Shown piece after piece: positions 1-9,281 of a stretch of 64,000 nt of DNA. Position 1 is the first letter of the stretch. Each line of letters begins with the position of its first letter. Origin of the DNA: Bacteroidales bacterium (lineage in GTDB: Bacteria; Bacteroidota; Bacteroidia; Bacteroidales; UBA932); the NCBI GenBank assembly GCA_017962235.1, contig JAGCVS010000005.1, positions 83,373-147,372 of the forward strand. The letters are read 5' to 3'. Under the pieces are notes generated by a model, which saw nothing but the letters and a program-made list of their open reading frames with translations, did no database searches and was not told the DNA's origin. The translations under genes were made by a program, and so were the position numbers.

Positions 1-194
1 TTGTCACGGGCAAAGAAGGCCGCGTAACGGTTTTCGTCGAGATATTTCTCCTCGCAAAGTTGCGAAATTATCGCTTGCGTGTCAATAGCGTCGTCGCCCG
101 CAAGCGCCTCTATCTTTTTTTCGATATCCCGCCTGCAATACTCCCGCGCACTGCAGAGTTTTGCCATCCGGCTGTATATCTTCTTGCTGTCCAT
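1..194 (-). CDS. recX: RecX-family regulatory protein, N-terminal part (runs off the window)
   Basis: Only the first 64 codons are present; the rest lies left of the window. The start is the ATG at 194, immediately after the stop codon of the upstream patatin gene, so the two are probably translationally coupled. The visible protein (start MDSKKIYSRMAKLC) has the RecX pattern: an early aromatic and basic stretch, then a cysteine-rich segment with REYCRRDI, then a three-helix repeat ending in YLDENRYAAFFARDK, which matches the DexRYA signature of the family. RecX proteins bind RecA filaments and limit recombinase activity in the cytoplasm. recA lies about 4 kb away on the other strand, which fits. 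The identification rests on a short fragment. Confidence 0.8.
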   Translation of the reverse strand, partial: MDSKKIYSRMAKLCSAREYCRRDIEKKIEALAGDDAIDTQAIISQLCEEKYLDENRYAAFFARD

Positions 195-2537
195 CTAGAA
201 CCAGTAGCCAAAACTCATGTAGATGCCCGCACTGTGGGTCAGGCTGTTCCAGTTCAGGTCCACCTCAATGGGGCCCGCCACAAAGTCAAAGCCGTATCCC
301 AGACGGAAGCCGGTGAAGCCACGGTTCTGCATGAAGTCGGGTATGCTCTCTCCCTGGCGTCCGTAGTTGCCCGCCAGCATAAGATAATGGCCCTTGTGTA
401 TATTGTAGCGTGCATCCACTCCCGCCACAGCCAGCAGCGGTTCCATGGCAATCACGCCCGTGGTGCCGTAGAAGGGTATCTGGTAAGGCGAATAACGGCC
501 CGCCTGTGTGCCGCCAATGCAGTTCATCATCACCAGCGGCGGATTGTTGCCGGCAAGGGCGCGGGCATGCACGAACGGAATCAGGGCAAACCTGTCGCCC
601 ACGGGCTGCACCAGCTTGGCGGAGAGGCTGGCGTCAAGCATCGGAGACCTGTAATTGATGTTGGCGATATCGCGCTGATAGCGCAGCGTAGCATCCAGTT
701 TTACACCTTTTGTGGGGAACCAGACATTGTCCAGATTGTCCACACCTATGTTGAGGAACGGTCCCATGAACATGGAACGGTTCTCGTTGGTGCTGTATGC
801 ATCGGGCATGTTGGGTACCTGCAGGTCGGTACGATAATAATACAGATCTGCCTTCAAGCCCGCCTTGAAATGTACCTTACGCAGATTTCCGGTAGACACC
901 GCCGCCTCAAACTCGTTTTGCAGGTAATCTATCGGTTGGATGGTCTGCCTGGTTATGGAATAAATCGGCATGGAATAGCGGCTCAGGCAGTAGCTCCCGT
1001 CAAACTCCACAAAGCTCTTGGTGAGATACGAATAGCGGACTCCGAAGCGGTAGTTGTTGGCCAGCCGGGCAGAGAGCGCCAGCCGGTGGCCGTAGAGGCT
1101 GTTGTAGTTGAAGCCGAAATCGAGCAGGATGGTGGATATCTCCTCCGTATCGAACCTCAAGCCGATGCCCAGCCGGTTGGTGCGGTTGGGAACCATGGTC
1201 ATGGTGAGGTCGAACGGGGAATGGGAACCGCCCAGAGTGTAAACCACAGAGTTGTATGCCTTGGTGGCGTAGAGGTTGTTAACCGCCGCCTCTATGTCAG
1301 AGATGGCTATTTTCTTGCCCGCCTCCAGGGGGAAGTTGCGGAGCAGGTATTCCTGGTCTTTGTCGCTGATTCCCACAAACTTGATGGAGGCCAGCTCTAT
1401 GGTGTCGTTCAGCTTGGTGGCCAGCAGCGGCTCCTTTACCATGGGCATCGGCCCCACGAACATCTCTTCGTGCTCCCGCTCCTTCTGCGCCAGGGTCTTC
1501 TTGAGCTCCAGCAGCTGCGGCACAGCTTCGCGGGCCGCCTTCTCGCCGTTGTCAATCAGCTTGCGCAGGCTCTCCAGAGTGAAGCTCATAGTGCCCAGAC
1601 CCTCGATATCGGGCCTGATGAGGATGTCGGTATCGGCCATCGCTTCTTCTGTCTTGCCGCTGGTGGTGGCGGAGAGCAGACGGCCCAGCAGGCCGCTCAC
1701 CTGGTCCAGGTCGGCGGTATCGTTGTTGCTGGGCATGCGGACGCCAATTACATAATCGGCACCCATCGCCCGCGCCACGTCCACGGGATAATTGTTCTTC
1801 ATACCGCCGTCCACCAGCACCATATCCTCCGTCTTTACGGGCGGGAACACGCCGGGGATGGCCATGGAGGCACGCATAGCCATGGGGAGGATACCTTTGT
1901 TGAACACCACCTCCTTGCCGGAGGTCAGGTCCGTGGCCACGCAGGCATAGGGTATCGGCAGGGTGTTGAAATCACATTCGTTATGGTAACCCACTGTGCA
2001 GTCTGAGAGCAGGCTGTATATCTTCTGGCCCGCCATCAGACCCATTGGGAGTATTCCGTTGGTGCCCCCTTCCGGAGCGAACCGCAACAGGTCGTTGCCG
2101 GAACCGGCGTTATCGCCGCCATCTTCCAGCCCCTCCTCCCCGTCTGAGCGCGCCCTGCGCTGGAGGGCCGCCTTCCAGTCGATGCCGAACGGTATCTGTA
2201 TCTGATATTTGGCCTCGTCTGTCTTACGCTCGTAAGATATCTCCTCGCGGCTCACAGCGCCCGAAATCAGATAGTCCCAGTCCTGCACGGTGATTATGGA
2301 GTCGAGCTCCGCCGCCGAATGGCCCACTGCATACAGGCCGCCCACCAGGGCGCCCATGCTGGTGCCGGTTATTATATCGATGGGGATGTCATACTCTTCC
2401 AGAACCTTGAGCACACCCACGTGCGCCGCTCCTTTGGCGCCGCCGCCGCTGAGCACCACCGCCACCTTGGGGCGCTGTGCATTGGCCGCAAACAGTGTTA
2501 CAAGAGTGATGAGGATTGTTGTGAGGATGCGTTTCAT
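195..2537 (-). CDS. Patatin-like phospholipase with C-terminal Omp85-type outer-membrane barrel
   Basis: I chose the ATG at 2537, which overlaps the rlmN stop by four bases (ATGA) and opens a signal peptide ending at ANA/Q (about residue 20); the open frame extends further upstream only inside rlmN. The 780-residue product has a patatin domain (about 24-330) with the oxyanion-hole loop GGGAKG (31-36), the nucleophile elbow GTSMG (Ser60) and the catalytic Asp243 in DGG. A linker resembling a POTRA domain follows (about 440-500), then a long beta-rich region that ends in an aromatic residue (SFGYWF), as outer-membrane barrels do. This is the architecture of PlpD/RssA-like proteins, which expose or release a lipid acyl hydrolase at the outer membrane. 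An acidic and glycine-rich insertion (about residues 125-160) interrupts the catalytic domain. The substrate is unknown. Confidence 0.9.
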   Translation of the reverse strand: MKRILTTILITLVTLFAANAQRPKVAVVLSGGGAKGAAHVGVLKVLEEYDIPIDIITGTSMGALVGGLYAVGHSAAELDSIITVQDWDYLISGAVSREEISYERKTDEAKYQIQIPFGIDWKAALQRRARSDGEEGLEDGGDNAGSGNDLLRFAPEGGTNGILPMGLMAGQKIYSLLSDCTVGYHNECDFNTLPIPYACVATDLTSGKEVVFNKGILPMAMRASMAIPGVFPPVKTEDMVLVDGGMKNNYPVDVARAMGADYVIGVRMPSNNDTADLDQVSGLLGRLLSATTSGKTEEAMADTDILIRPDIEGLGTMSFTLESLRKLIDNGEKAAREAVPQLLELKKTLAQKEREHEEMFVGPMPMVKEPLLATKLNDTIELASIKFVGISDKDQEYLLRNFPLEAGKKIAISDIEAAVNNLYATKAYNSVVYTLGGSHSPFDLTMTMVPNRTNRLGIGLRFDTEEISTILLDFGFNYNSLYGHRLALSARLANNYRFGVRYSYLTKSFVEFDGSYCLSRYSMPIYSITRQTIQPIDYLQNEFEAAVSTGNLRKVHFKAGLKADLYYYRTDLQVPNMPDAYSTNENRSMFMGPFLNIGVDNLDNVWFPTKGVKLDATLRYQRDIANINYRSPMLDASLSAKLVQPVGDRFALIPFVHARALAGNNPPLVMMNCIGGTQAGRYSPYQIPFYGTTGVIAMEPLLAVAGVDARYNIHKGHYLMLAGNYGRQGESIPDFMQNRGFTGFRLGYGFDFVAGPIEVDLNWNSLTHSAGIYMSFGYWF

Positions 2538-3562
2538 TGCTGTCGGTTTGAATTCTTGCCTGCAAGAAGGCCGCAGGCCGCCATAATATCTTCTCCGCGG
2601 GAGGCGCGTATGGTGGTGGTGATGCCCGCCGCCTCCAGCCGCTTCTGGAACTGCTCCACAAGGGCGTCGCTGCCGCTGGTATACGGGCTGTCGGGAATCT
2701 TGTGGAAGCGGATCAGGTTCATCCGGCACTCCAGGCCGCGCAGCAGGCGCGCCAGTCCCGCCGCGTGCCGTTTGGTATCGTTCATGCCGGCGAACACAAT
2801 GTATTCGAAAGTGACCCGGCGCTGGCCGGTGAAATCGTATTGGCGCACCAACTTCAGGACCTCTTCCAAAGGGTACCTGTTCTCCACCGGCATCAGTTCC
2901 CTGCGCTCTTCATGGAAAGGGTTGTGCAGACTCACCGCCAGATGGCAGGCGGTGGTGTCCAGGAACTCTTTCATGGTGGCCAGGTCGCCGATGGTGGAGA
3001 GGGTTATTCTTTTCGGGCTCCAGCCAAAGCCCCAGTCCGCAGTGAGAATCTCTATCGCCTTGTGCACATTCTCCCAGTTGTCCAGAGGCTCTCCCATACC
3101 CATAAAGACGGCGTTGGTAAGCTCTTCCGCCTCTTCCACATCCATGAACTGGGCGATTATCTCGCGCGCGGAAAGGTTGCCGTGGAACCCCTGCCGCCCC
3201 GTCATGCAGAACTTGCAGCCCATCTTGCAGCCCGCCTGCGAAGAGACGCACAGCGTGGCGCGGTCGCGGTCCGGAATCATCACGGTTTCAATGTACTGGC
3301 CGGGGGCGACTGCCTCAAATGCGTACTTGCGGGTACCGTCCTTCGAGGTCATCACCTCGGCCGGCACGGTGCGCCCCACTTCATAATTCTCAGACAGCCT
3401 GGCGCGGCTTTCCTTTGAAAGATTTGTCATCTGATCTATGGTGCGGACCCGCTTCTTGTAGAGCCAGTCCGCCATCTGGGCGGCGGCATAGCGCTTCAGG
3501 CCGGAGGCGGTGCACACCGCTTCCAGCTCCCCCAGAGTCATCCCCAAAAGAAATTGCGCCAT
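2534..3562 (-). CDS. rlmN: Dual-specificity RNA methyltransferase RlmN
   Basis: The product is a 342-residue radical SAM enzyme that methylates C2 of A2503 in 23S rRNA (and A37 of some tRNAs in family members). The iron-sulfur motif is CKMGCKFC (Cys112, Cys116, Cys119). The upstream conserved Cys105 (TLCVSS) and a C-terminal Cys in the motif MAACGLLAGK correspond to the pair used for the covalent methyl-transfer intermediate. The length is normal. It starts divergently from the LOG-family gene and its stop overlaps the start of the patatin gene, so rlmN, the patatin gene and recX form one minus-strand transcription unit. A TAnnTTTG element is present on the minus strand at 3580-3587. Confidence 0.97.
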   Translation of the reverse strand: MAQFLLGMTLGELEAVCTASGLKRYAAAQMADWLYKKRVRTIDQMTNLSKESRARLSENYEVGRTVPAEVMTSKDGTRKYAFEAVAPGQYIETVMIPDRDRATLCVSSQAGCKMGCKFCMTGRQGFHGNLSAREIIAQFMDVEEAEELTNAVFMGMGEPLDNWENVHKAIEILTADWGFGWSPKRITLSTIGDLATMKEFLDTTACHLAVSLHNPFHEERRELMPVENRYPLEEVLKLVRQYDFTGQRRVTFEYIVFAGMNDTKRHAAGLARLLRGLECRMNLIRFHKIPDSPYTSGSDALVEQFQKRLEAAGITTTIRASRGEDIMAACGLLAGKNSNRQQ

Positions 3563-3579
3563 TTTCCAATTATTTTAGG

Positions 3580-3608
3580 CAAAAATACTAAGAATTTGAT
3601 TAAGTTTG
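3580..3608. promoter_or_regulatory. Divergent -7 elements between rlmN and the LOG-family gene
   Basis: On the minus strand 3587-3580 reads TATTTTTG, and on the plus strand 3601-3608 reads TAAGTTTG; both match the Bacteroidetes -7 element TAnnTTTG. No good TTTG lies 19-21 bases upstream of either, so these are incomplete promoters. If the plus element is used, the LOG-family mRNA would have almost no leader. Confidence 0.4.
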
Positions 3609-3613
3609 CACCT

Positions 3614-4321
3614 ATGACAAACGAAGAAAAGATTATCCGCAACAGTTTCCGCCGCAAATGGCTGAACGATGTCAAGACCAACAACAGCTGGTCTGTGTTC
3701 AAGATTATGTCGGAGTTCGTACAGAGCTACGAAAAACTGATGGAGACGGGCCCCTGCGTGGCAATTTTCGGCAGCGCGCGCACCAATCCGGAAGATAAAT
3801 ATTACAAGGCTTCCGTAGAGATTGCCGCCAAGCTGAGCAAGTTGGGCTTCGGCATCATCACCGGCGGCGGCCCGGGCATCATGGAGGCGGGCAACAAGGG
3901 AGCCAAGGAGGCCGGCGGCGCATCGGTGGGTCTGAACATCAACCTCCCGTTCGAGCAGTTCCCCAACCCCTATATCGATGCCGACAAACTGATTTCGTAC
4001 GATTATTTCTTTGTGCGCAAGACCATCTTCATGAAATATGCGCAGGGCTACATTGCCATGCCCGGCGGCTACGGCACTTTGGACGAACTCAGCGAGGCCC
4101 TCACCCTTATCCAGACCAACAAACTGGTCTCCTTCCCAGTGATACTCTACGGCAAGGATTACTGGGAGGGGCTTCTGAAGTGGTTCAAGGATACCCTTCT
4201 CCCCCACGGCATGATAAGCCCCGGCGACCTGGACATCTATCAGGTAGTGGACACGGTAGATGAGGCTGTGGCAATCATAGAAGAGTTCTACAACAAATAC
4301 GGACCCAAACCTAATTTCTAA
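3614..4321 (+). CDS. LOG-family (TIGR00730) nucleoside 5'-monophosphate phosphoribohydrolase
   Basis: The product has 235 residues from the ATG at 3614; an upstream in-frame ATG at 3554 overlaps rlmN and would add a non-conserved leader. The Rossmann-like fold has the two family signatures GGGPGIMEA (84-92) and PGGYGTLDE (150-158), the latter with the catalytic Glu/Asp context. Relatives cleave nucleoside monophosphates such as AMP or N6-modified AMP to base and ribose 5-phosphate; in bacteria the physiological substrate is often unclear. It is longer than the shortest LOG proteins because of an N-terminal helical extension (about 45 residues). It lies 27 bases before recA in the same direction. 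Confidence 0.9.
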   Translation: MTNEEKIIRNSFRRKWLNDVKTNNSWSVFKIMSEFVQSYEKLMETGPCVAIFGSARTNPEDKYYKASVEIAAKLSKLGFGIITGGGPGIMEAGNKGAKEAGGASVGLNINLPFEQFPNPYIDADKLISYDYFFVRKTIFMKYAQGYIAMPGGYGTLDELSEALTLIQTNKLVSFPVILYGKDYWEGLLKWFKDTLLPHGMISPGDLDIYQVVDTVDEAVAIIEEFYNKYGPKPNF

Positions 4322-4348
4322 CAATATTAACCTGAAACACAATCTATT

Positions 4349-5374
4349 ATGGCTAAAGAAGAGATGAATCAAGCCGTGTCAAACGAGGAGAAGCTCAAGG
4401 CGTTGAAGGCGACTATTTCAAAAATCGAGAAGGATTATGGCAAAGGCTCTATTATGACGTTGGGAGACCAGCCGGATAGCGCTGTTTCTGTTATTCCGTC
4501 GGGCTCGATTGCCCTTGACCACGCGCTGGGTATCGGAGGATATCCCCGCGGTCGCGTCATCGAGATTTTCGGTCCCGAATCAAGCGGCAAGACCACGCTG
4601 GCGATTCACGCCATCGCGGAGGCCCAGAAGGCGGGAGGCATCGCCGCCATCATCGATGCCGAGCATGCATTTGACCGCAGCTACGCCAAGAACCTGGGCG
4701 TGAATGTGGATACGCTGCTCATTTCGCAGCCCGATAACGGCGAGCAGGCGCTGGAGATTGCGGACAACCTTATCCGCAGCGGTGCCATCGACATCATAGT
4801 TATCGACTCAGTGGCTGCGCTCACCCCCAAGGCAGAAATTGAAGGGGAGATGGGTGACAACAAGGTAGGTCTGCAGGCAAGGCTCATGAGCCAGGCTCTG
4901 CGCAAGCTCACCGCCAACATTTCCAAGACAAATACCTGCTGCATCTTCATAAACCAGCTTCGCGAGAAGATCGGTATCCTGTTCGGCAACCCGGAGACCA
5001 CCACCGGCGGCAACGCCCTCAAATTCTACGCGTCGGTGCGCATAGACGTGCGCAAGGTCACCCAGCTCAAGGACGGTGACGCCGCCACCGGCAACCGCAC
5101 CCGCGCCAAAGTTGTCAAGAACAAGATGGCGCCGCCTTTCCGCAAGGCAGAGTTCGACATCGTCTTTGGAGAGGGCATCTGCAAGGTGGGCGAGATTGTC
5201 GATCTGGCAGTGGAATACGATATCGTACACAAGAGCGGATCTTGGTTCAGCTACGGCGAGAGCAAGATTGGACAGGGGCGCGACGCGGTGCTGCAGGTGC
5301 TGCGCGACAACCCCGAGCTGAGCGACGAGATAGAGGCACAGGTGCGCGAGGCCCTGGCCGCAGTGAAGGACTAA
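4349..5374 (+). CDS. recA: Recombinase RecA
   Basis: The protein has 341 residues, the usual length. The Walker A motif is GPESSGKT (75-82). The family Walker B region, the sequence [15 protein letters not shown] (L2 and adjoining) and [12 protein letters not shown] are all present. RecA polymerises on single-stranded DNA, performs strand exchange and triggers self-cleavage of LexA- and UmuD-type proteins. The umuDC pair lies just downstream of trpS and recX lies at the left edge, so this region gathers three genes of the RecA/SOS system. A 16-base gap separates it from trpS. Confidence 0.99.
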   Translation: MAKEEMNQAVSNEEKLKALKATISKIEKDYGKGSIMTLGDQPDSAVSVIPSGSIALDHALGIGGYPRGRVIEIFGPESSGKTTLAIHAIAEAQKAGGIAAIIDAEHAFDRSYAKNLGVNVDTLLISQPDNGEQALEIADNLIRSGAIDIIVIDSVAALTPKAEIEGEMGDNKVGLQARLMSQALRKLTANISKTNTCCIFINQLREKIGILFGNPETTTGGNALKFYASVRIDVRKVTQLKDGDAATGNRTRAKVVKNKMAPPFRKAEFDIVFGEGICKVGEIVDLAVEYDIVHKSGSWFSYGESKIGQGRDAVLQVLRDNPELSDEIEAQVREALAAVKD

Positions 5375-5390
5375 TTTTTAGAATCTGACA

Positions 5391-6380
5391 ATGGACATTG
5401 TTTTAAGCGGAATACGCTCCACCGGCCATCTCCATCTTGGCAACTATTACGGGGCGCTGAAGAATTTTGTAAGGATACAGGACACCCACAAGTGTTTCTT
5501 TTTCATAGCGGACCTCCATTCGCTCACCACACACCCTCATCCGGAAGATTTGCACGAGGGGGTCAAGACCATCCTGGCGGAATATCTCGCCGCCGGTCTG
5601 GACCCGGAGAAATCTGCAATCTTTGTACAGAGCGAGGTGCCCGAGGTGTGCGAGCTGTACGTCCTGCTCAACATGCTCGCGTACAAGGGCGAGATGGAAC
5701 GTACCGCCAGCTTCAAGGACAAGGTGCGCCACAACCCCGACAACGTGAACATAGGCCTGCTCTCCTACCCCGTGCTGATGGCCTCCGACATCCTGATTCA
5801 CAGGGCTAAATACGTCCCTGTGGGCAAGGACCAGGAGCAGCATCTGGAGATAGCCCGCCTGCTGGCGCGCCGTTTCAACAACATGTACGGCTGCGAGGTG
5901 TTCCCGGAGCCCGAGGCGTTCAACTTTGGCAGCAATCTGGTAAAGGTGCCCGGCCTGGACGGCAACGGCAAGATGGGCAAGAGCGAGGGCAACGGAGTAT
6001 ATCTGTGCGACGACGAGAAGACCATCACCAAGAAGGTGATGCGCGCCGTTACCGACAGCGGCCCCACCGAGCCCAACAGCCCCAAACCGGAGGTAATTGA
6101 GAACCTGTTCACCCTGCTCAAGCTTGTGAGCGAACCTTCTACCGTGCAGTTCTTCGAGGAGAAGTGGAACGACTGTTCCATCCGCTACGGCGACATGAAA
6201 AAGCAGCTCGCCGCCGACATCTGCAAAGTGACCCTACCCATACGCGAGCGCATAGAGAGCATCTCTTCCGATGCGGAGTATCTGCGCAAGGTCACCGAGA
6301 TGGGGCGCGAGAAGGCGCGTGCATCCGCCCAGGCCACCCTGGCGCTGGCAAAAGAGGCCGTGGGGCTGAAGCGATTCTAA
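5391..6380 (+). CDS. trpS: Tryptophan--tRNA ligase
   Basis: This 329-residue class I aminoacyl-tRNA synthetase has the HIGH-type signature HLGN at 15-18 and the KMSKS-type loop KMGKS at 194-198. The sequence GKDQEQHLEIAR is typical of bacterial TrpRS. It joins tryptophan to tRNA-Trp in the cytoplasm. It lies 16 bases after recA and 7 bases before umuD, so all three could be co-transcribed; no internal promoter of the TTTG-TAnnTTTG type was seen in the short gaps. Confidence 0.97.
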   Translation: MDIVLSGIRSTGHLHLGNYYGALKNFVRIQDTHKCFFFIADLHSLTTHPHPEDLHEGVKTILAEYLAAGLDPEKSAIFVQSEVPEVCELYVLLNMLAYKGEMERTASFKDKVRHNPDNVNIGLLSYPVLMASDILIHRAKYVPVGKDQEQHLEIARLLARRFNNMYGCEVFPEPEAFNFGSNLVKVPGLDGNGKMGKSEGNGVYLCDDEKTITKKVMRAVTDSGPTEPNSPKPEVIENLFTLLKLVSEPSTVQFFEEKWNDCSIRYGDMKKQLAADICKVTLPIRERIESISSDAEYLRKVTEMGREKARASAQATLALAKEAVGLKRF

Positions 6381-6387
6381 GTCCGCC

Positions 6388-6771
6388 ATGTCAGACAAAT
6401 CAGAGCTCGCCGTGGTCCACGCGGGGTTTCCATCCCCTGCGGAGGATTTCATGGATGTAGCCCTGGACCTCAACAAAGAACTAGTAAAGAACCCCTCCTC
6501 CACCTTCTTCGCGAGGGTGAAGGGGGTTTCTATGATAGAAGACGGCGTGGGCGACGGCGACATGCTGATAATTGACAAGAGTGCAGAACCCACCGACGGC
6601 TGCCTGGCAGTATGCTTCGTGGACGGGGAATTCACCCTTAAGCGCTACCGCAACATGGGGGATTATGCCCTGCTGATGCCCGCCAACAAAGATTTCAAGC
6701 CCATCCGCGTGGATGCCGACAACCAGTTCGCCATCTGGGGTGTGGTTAAGTATCTCGTAAAAAAAGTCTGA
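6388..6771 (+). CDS. umuD: UmuD-like translesion polymerase accessory protein (S24 peptidase family)
   Basis: The product has 127 residues. The self-cleavage site is Ala12-Gly13 (HAGFPSPAEDF), followed by the peptidase fold with the nucleophile Ser48 (GVSMIEDG) and the general base Lys85 (FTLKRYR), as in UmuD and LexA. The RecA filament would stimulate removal of the first dozen residues, turning it into the UmuD' form that activates the polymerase UmuC. The N-terminal arm before the cleavage site is shorter than in E. coli UmuD. umuC starts three bases after its stop, so the pair is one operon. Confidence 0.93.
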   Translation: MSDKSELAVVHAGFPSPAEDFMDVALDLNKELVKNPSSTFFARVKGVSMIEDGVGDGDMLIIDKSAEPTDGCLAVCFVDGEFTLKRYRNMGDYALLMPANKDFKPIRVDADNQFAIWGVVKYLVKKV

Positions 6772-6774
6772 AAG

Positions 6775-8040
6775 ATGGCTTTCATCGGCCTGTGTGACTG
6801 CAACAACTTCTTTGTGAGTTGCGAGCGGGTGTTCCGTCCCGATCTGGAACGCCGGCCGGTGATGGTGCTATCCAACAACGACGGCTGCGTGGTGGCCCGC
6901 AGCAACGAAGTCAAGGCGCTGGGCATCAAGATGGGTACCCCTCTGTTTCAGGTCCGCGACCTTGTGAAGAAGCACAATATTGCGGTGTTCTCTTCTAACT
7001 ACCAGCTGTACGGCGACATGAGCCACCGGGTGATGAACATCCTTCGCAAGGCGGCCCCGAGCATAGAGGTCTACTCAATAGACGAAGCTTTCCTGAATCT
7101 GGACGAGATGCCCATGGACAAGCTGCAGCCATTTGCCCGTGACCTCTCCGCCCGCATCCGGCGGGAGGTGGGCATCCCCGTGAGCATAGGCGTCTCCCCA
7201 ACCAAAACCCTGGCCAAGATTGCCAGCAAGCTGTGCAAACAGTATCCCGCACTCAAGGGGGGCTGCCTGATGTACCGCACTCAGGATGTAGAAAAAGTAC
7301 TTGCAACATTCCCGGCCGGGGATATATGGGGCATCGGACGCAAAAGCAACGCCAAGTTGCACTCCATGGGGGTAGAGAGCGCGCTGGACTTTTACAACCT
7401 CCCTCCCGCGGAGGTCTACCGCACCTTCACCGTCACCGGCCTGCGCACCTGGAAAGAGCTGCACGGCGAGCCCTGCATCGGCTTTGAGGATGTGCAGCCA
7501 GACCGCCAGACAGTGTGCATCTCCCGTTCTTTCGCCAAAGAGATGACCACGCTCGAAGAGCTGGACGCCGCCGTATCCACCTTCACCGGCAAGGTGGCGG
7601 AAAAGCTGCGCGCCGCAAAGCAGTGCGCCCAGCAGATGAGCGTCTTCATACTCACCAACCGGTTCCGCGAAGATGCACCGCAGAACTTTCAAATGAAGAC
7701 CACGCTGTTCGAAGTCGCCACCGACGATACATTGGAGATGTCGGAGCGGGCGGCGCAGATGCTGCGGCAGATTTTCCGCCGCGGTTTTGCCTATAAGAAG
7801 GCGGGGGTGATGGTCACCAAGCTGACGCCCAAACGCGGTGTACAACAGTCATTTATGGACACCCTTGACCGAGACCGCCGCGCTCAGTTGATGGACGCCA
7901 TAGACGCCATAAACCGCACCGAAGGAAACTATACCGTACGCCTCGCATCGCAGGGAGAGATGGACCAGTTCTCTGCCCGCACCATGACCTCCCGCAAATT
8001 CACTACCTCCTGGGATGAAATAATGGAGGTCAAACTATAG
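6775..8040 (+). CDS. umuC: Y-family DNA polymerase UmuC
   Basis: This 421-residue protein is the catalytic subunit of DNA polymerase V-type translesion synthesis. The palm domain shows the metal-binding Asp8 (GLCDCNNFF) and Asp103-Glu104 (YSIDEAFL). A helix-hairpin-helix thumb follows ([13 protein letters not shown]), then the little-finger region and the C-terminal DUF4113-like end ([14 protein letters not shown]), which is typical of UmuC and not of DinB. It is coupled to umuD with a three-base gap. Confidence 0.96.
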   Translation: MAFIGLCDCNNFFVSCERVFRPDLERRPVMVLSNNDGCVVARSNEVKALGIKMGTPLFQVRDLVKKHNIAVFSSNYQLYGDMSHRVMNILRKAAPSIEVYSIDEAFLNLDEMPMDKLQPFARDLSARIRREVGIPVSIGVSPTKTLAKIASKLCKQYPALKGGCLMYRTQDVEKVLATFPAGDIWGIGRKSNAKLHSMGVESALDFYNLPPAEVYRTFTVTGLRTWKELHGEPCIGFEDVQPDRQTVCISRSFAKEMTTLEELDAAVSTFTGKVAEKLRAAKQCAQQMSVFILTNRFREDAPQNFQMKTTLFEVATDDTLEMSERAAQMLRQIFRRGFAYKKAGVMVTKLTPKRGVQQSFMDTLDRDRRAQLMDAIDAINRTEGNYTVRLASQGEMDQFSARTMTSRKFTTSWDEIMEVKL

Positions 8041-8060
8041 TATTTTTCTTGTAAATACAT

Positions 8061-8068
8061 TACATTTG
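8061..8068 (+). promoter_or_regulatory. Possible -7 element for the envelope-protein cluster
   Basis: The sequence TACATTTG fits TAnnTTTG and lies 38 bases before the first gene of the 8106-11795 cluster, in the gap after umuC. No matching -33 box is present, so this is only a candidate. Confidence 0.35.
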
Positions 8069-8105
8069 TGGGAATTGTGCTTGATTATTCTTAATAATTA
8101 CCGAT

Positions 8106-8672
8106 ATGAAAACTTTAAAGAAATCCATCATGGTATTGCTGCTGGCAGCAATGCCCGTTATCGCATTCGCACAGGATGCAGAGAAGAAGTCCGTACTCCG
8201 CAACAGAGTTGAGATCGCCCAGGTAGAATCAGAAGAGGCCAACATCCGCTTCACCAATCTGGAAGTGTTCTACATGTACGATGAATCCCCCCGCCAGTAT
8301 TATCTTTCCGTGGGCAACCTGGGTATCGGCGGCGATTTGATCTCTATCAACTTTGACCCGATTTACGAGTTGTTCATCCCTCTGGGAAGCACCCTGGAAG
8401 AGGCTGTTGCAAAACTGCAGGAGATAAAGGCTTTCTACAAGAAACCCAAACGCTCATCCATGCAGCTTGACGGTTGCCTGTCTGCCATGTACCCCGACAA
8501 CAACAAGCTCGAGCCCGTGACCCTCACCACCAGAAAGATCATCCTCACCAAGACCATGGAGTTCAGCGTACCCCGCGACAATTATCTCCGCGTAACCTAC
8601 GTTCCCAAGGCTGACTTTGCCAGCCTGCTGACCAGCGTCAAGGTTTACAAGAAACTCCATCCCAAACAGTAA
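8106..8672 (+). CDS. Exported protein of unknown function
   Basis: I do not recognise this 188-residue protein. It begins with a signal peptide (MKTLKKSIMVLLLAAMPVIAFA, cleavage near Ala22-Gln23). The mature part is mostly predicted beta strand, with a short conserved-looking stretch around FTNLEVFYMYDESPRQYYLSVGNLGIGGD. No lipobox and no membrane segment after the signal are seen, so it should be periplasmic or surface-exposed. It opens a run of four exported-protein genes in the same direction with short gaps, so it may share a role in the envelope with them. Confidence 0.75.
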   Translation: MKTLKKSIMVLLLAAMPVIAFAQDAEKKSVLRNRVEIAQVESEEANIRFTNLEVFYMYDESPRQYYLSVGNLGIGGDLISINFDPIYELFIPLGSTLEEAVAKLQEIKAFYKKPKRSSMQLDGCLSAMYPDNNKLEPVTLTTRKIILTKTMEFSVPRDNYLRVTYVPKADFASLLTSVKVYKKLHPKQ

Positions 8673-8693
8673 TCAGTATTTTCAATCATCAAT

Positions 8694-9266
8694 ATGAAAC
8701 GCTATTTCCTCGCAGCAATCGCATTATTGCTTGCTATCAGTGCCAACGCACAGTTATTTGATTTTTCAAGCAACAACAACCGCTTTGAATTCGGCTTTGA
8801 CTTTGGTACGGCTGCGACCCATTCCAACCACCCCTCCCGCTTTGCAAACGGTATCAACGCCGTGATATGCGGTGTATATGTGGGTTTCCTGGAGGCAAGT
8901 CCCCAGCACAGGTACGACAATCATGTGAATGCCAACCAGTATAACGACGACGAAGCCTATCTGATAACTGCCGGCTACCAGATTCCCGTGCTTCCCTGGC
9001 TCAGAATCATGCCGGTTGTGGGCTACGCTCAGACCAACGAGGGTATCACCGATGCATCTACCGTGAATATCTCCTCCGGAGAATACTCCTCCACCATGTA
9101 TCACGACTACGATGTGACCCCCGGAAGCCGCGTACATTACTTCAACTACGGCGGCGGCATCTCCGTTCAGCCCGTGAAGTGGTTAAGCCTGAACGCTGTG
9201 TACACGGCTCATGGCATTTACGGCGGCATCGGCTTTGATCTGGTTGGAATAATTGGAAGGAAATAG
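8694..9266 (+). CDS. Exported protein, probable small outer-membrane beta-barrel
   Basis: The 190-residue product has a signal peptide (first 20 residues, ending SANA/Q). The mature part has alternating hydrophobic and polar residues, many Tyr, Gly and Asn, and strand-turn patterns such as YLITAGYQIPVLPWLRIMPVVGYAQ, which resemble small outer-membrane barrels; it ends in GFDLVGIIGRK rather than an aromatic residue. No named family is recognised. It lies 21 bases after the preceding exported protein and 15 bases before the lipoprotein gene. Confidence 0.65.
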   Translation: MKRYFLAAIALLLAISANAQLFDFSSNNNRFEFGFDFGTAATHSNHPSRFANGINAVICGVYVGFLEASPQHRYDNHVNANQYNDDEAYLITAGYQIPVLPWLRIMPVVGYAQTNEGITDASTVNISSGEYSSTMYHDYDVTPGSRVHYFNYGGGISVQPVKWLSLNAVYTAHGIYGGIGFDLVGIIGRK

Positions 9267-9281
9267 CGTAAAACCTGTATA

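Noticed and set aside
60..2006. Long open frame on the plus strand (648 codons) opposite the patatin gene
   Set aside because: It is antisense to a gene with clear catalytic motifs and barrel end, its translation has no recognisable domain, and similar antisense frames occur opposite many genes because of the high GC content.
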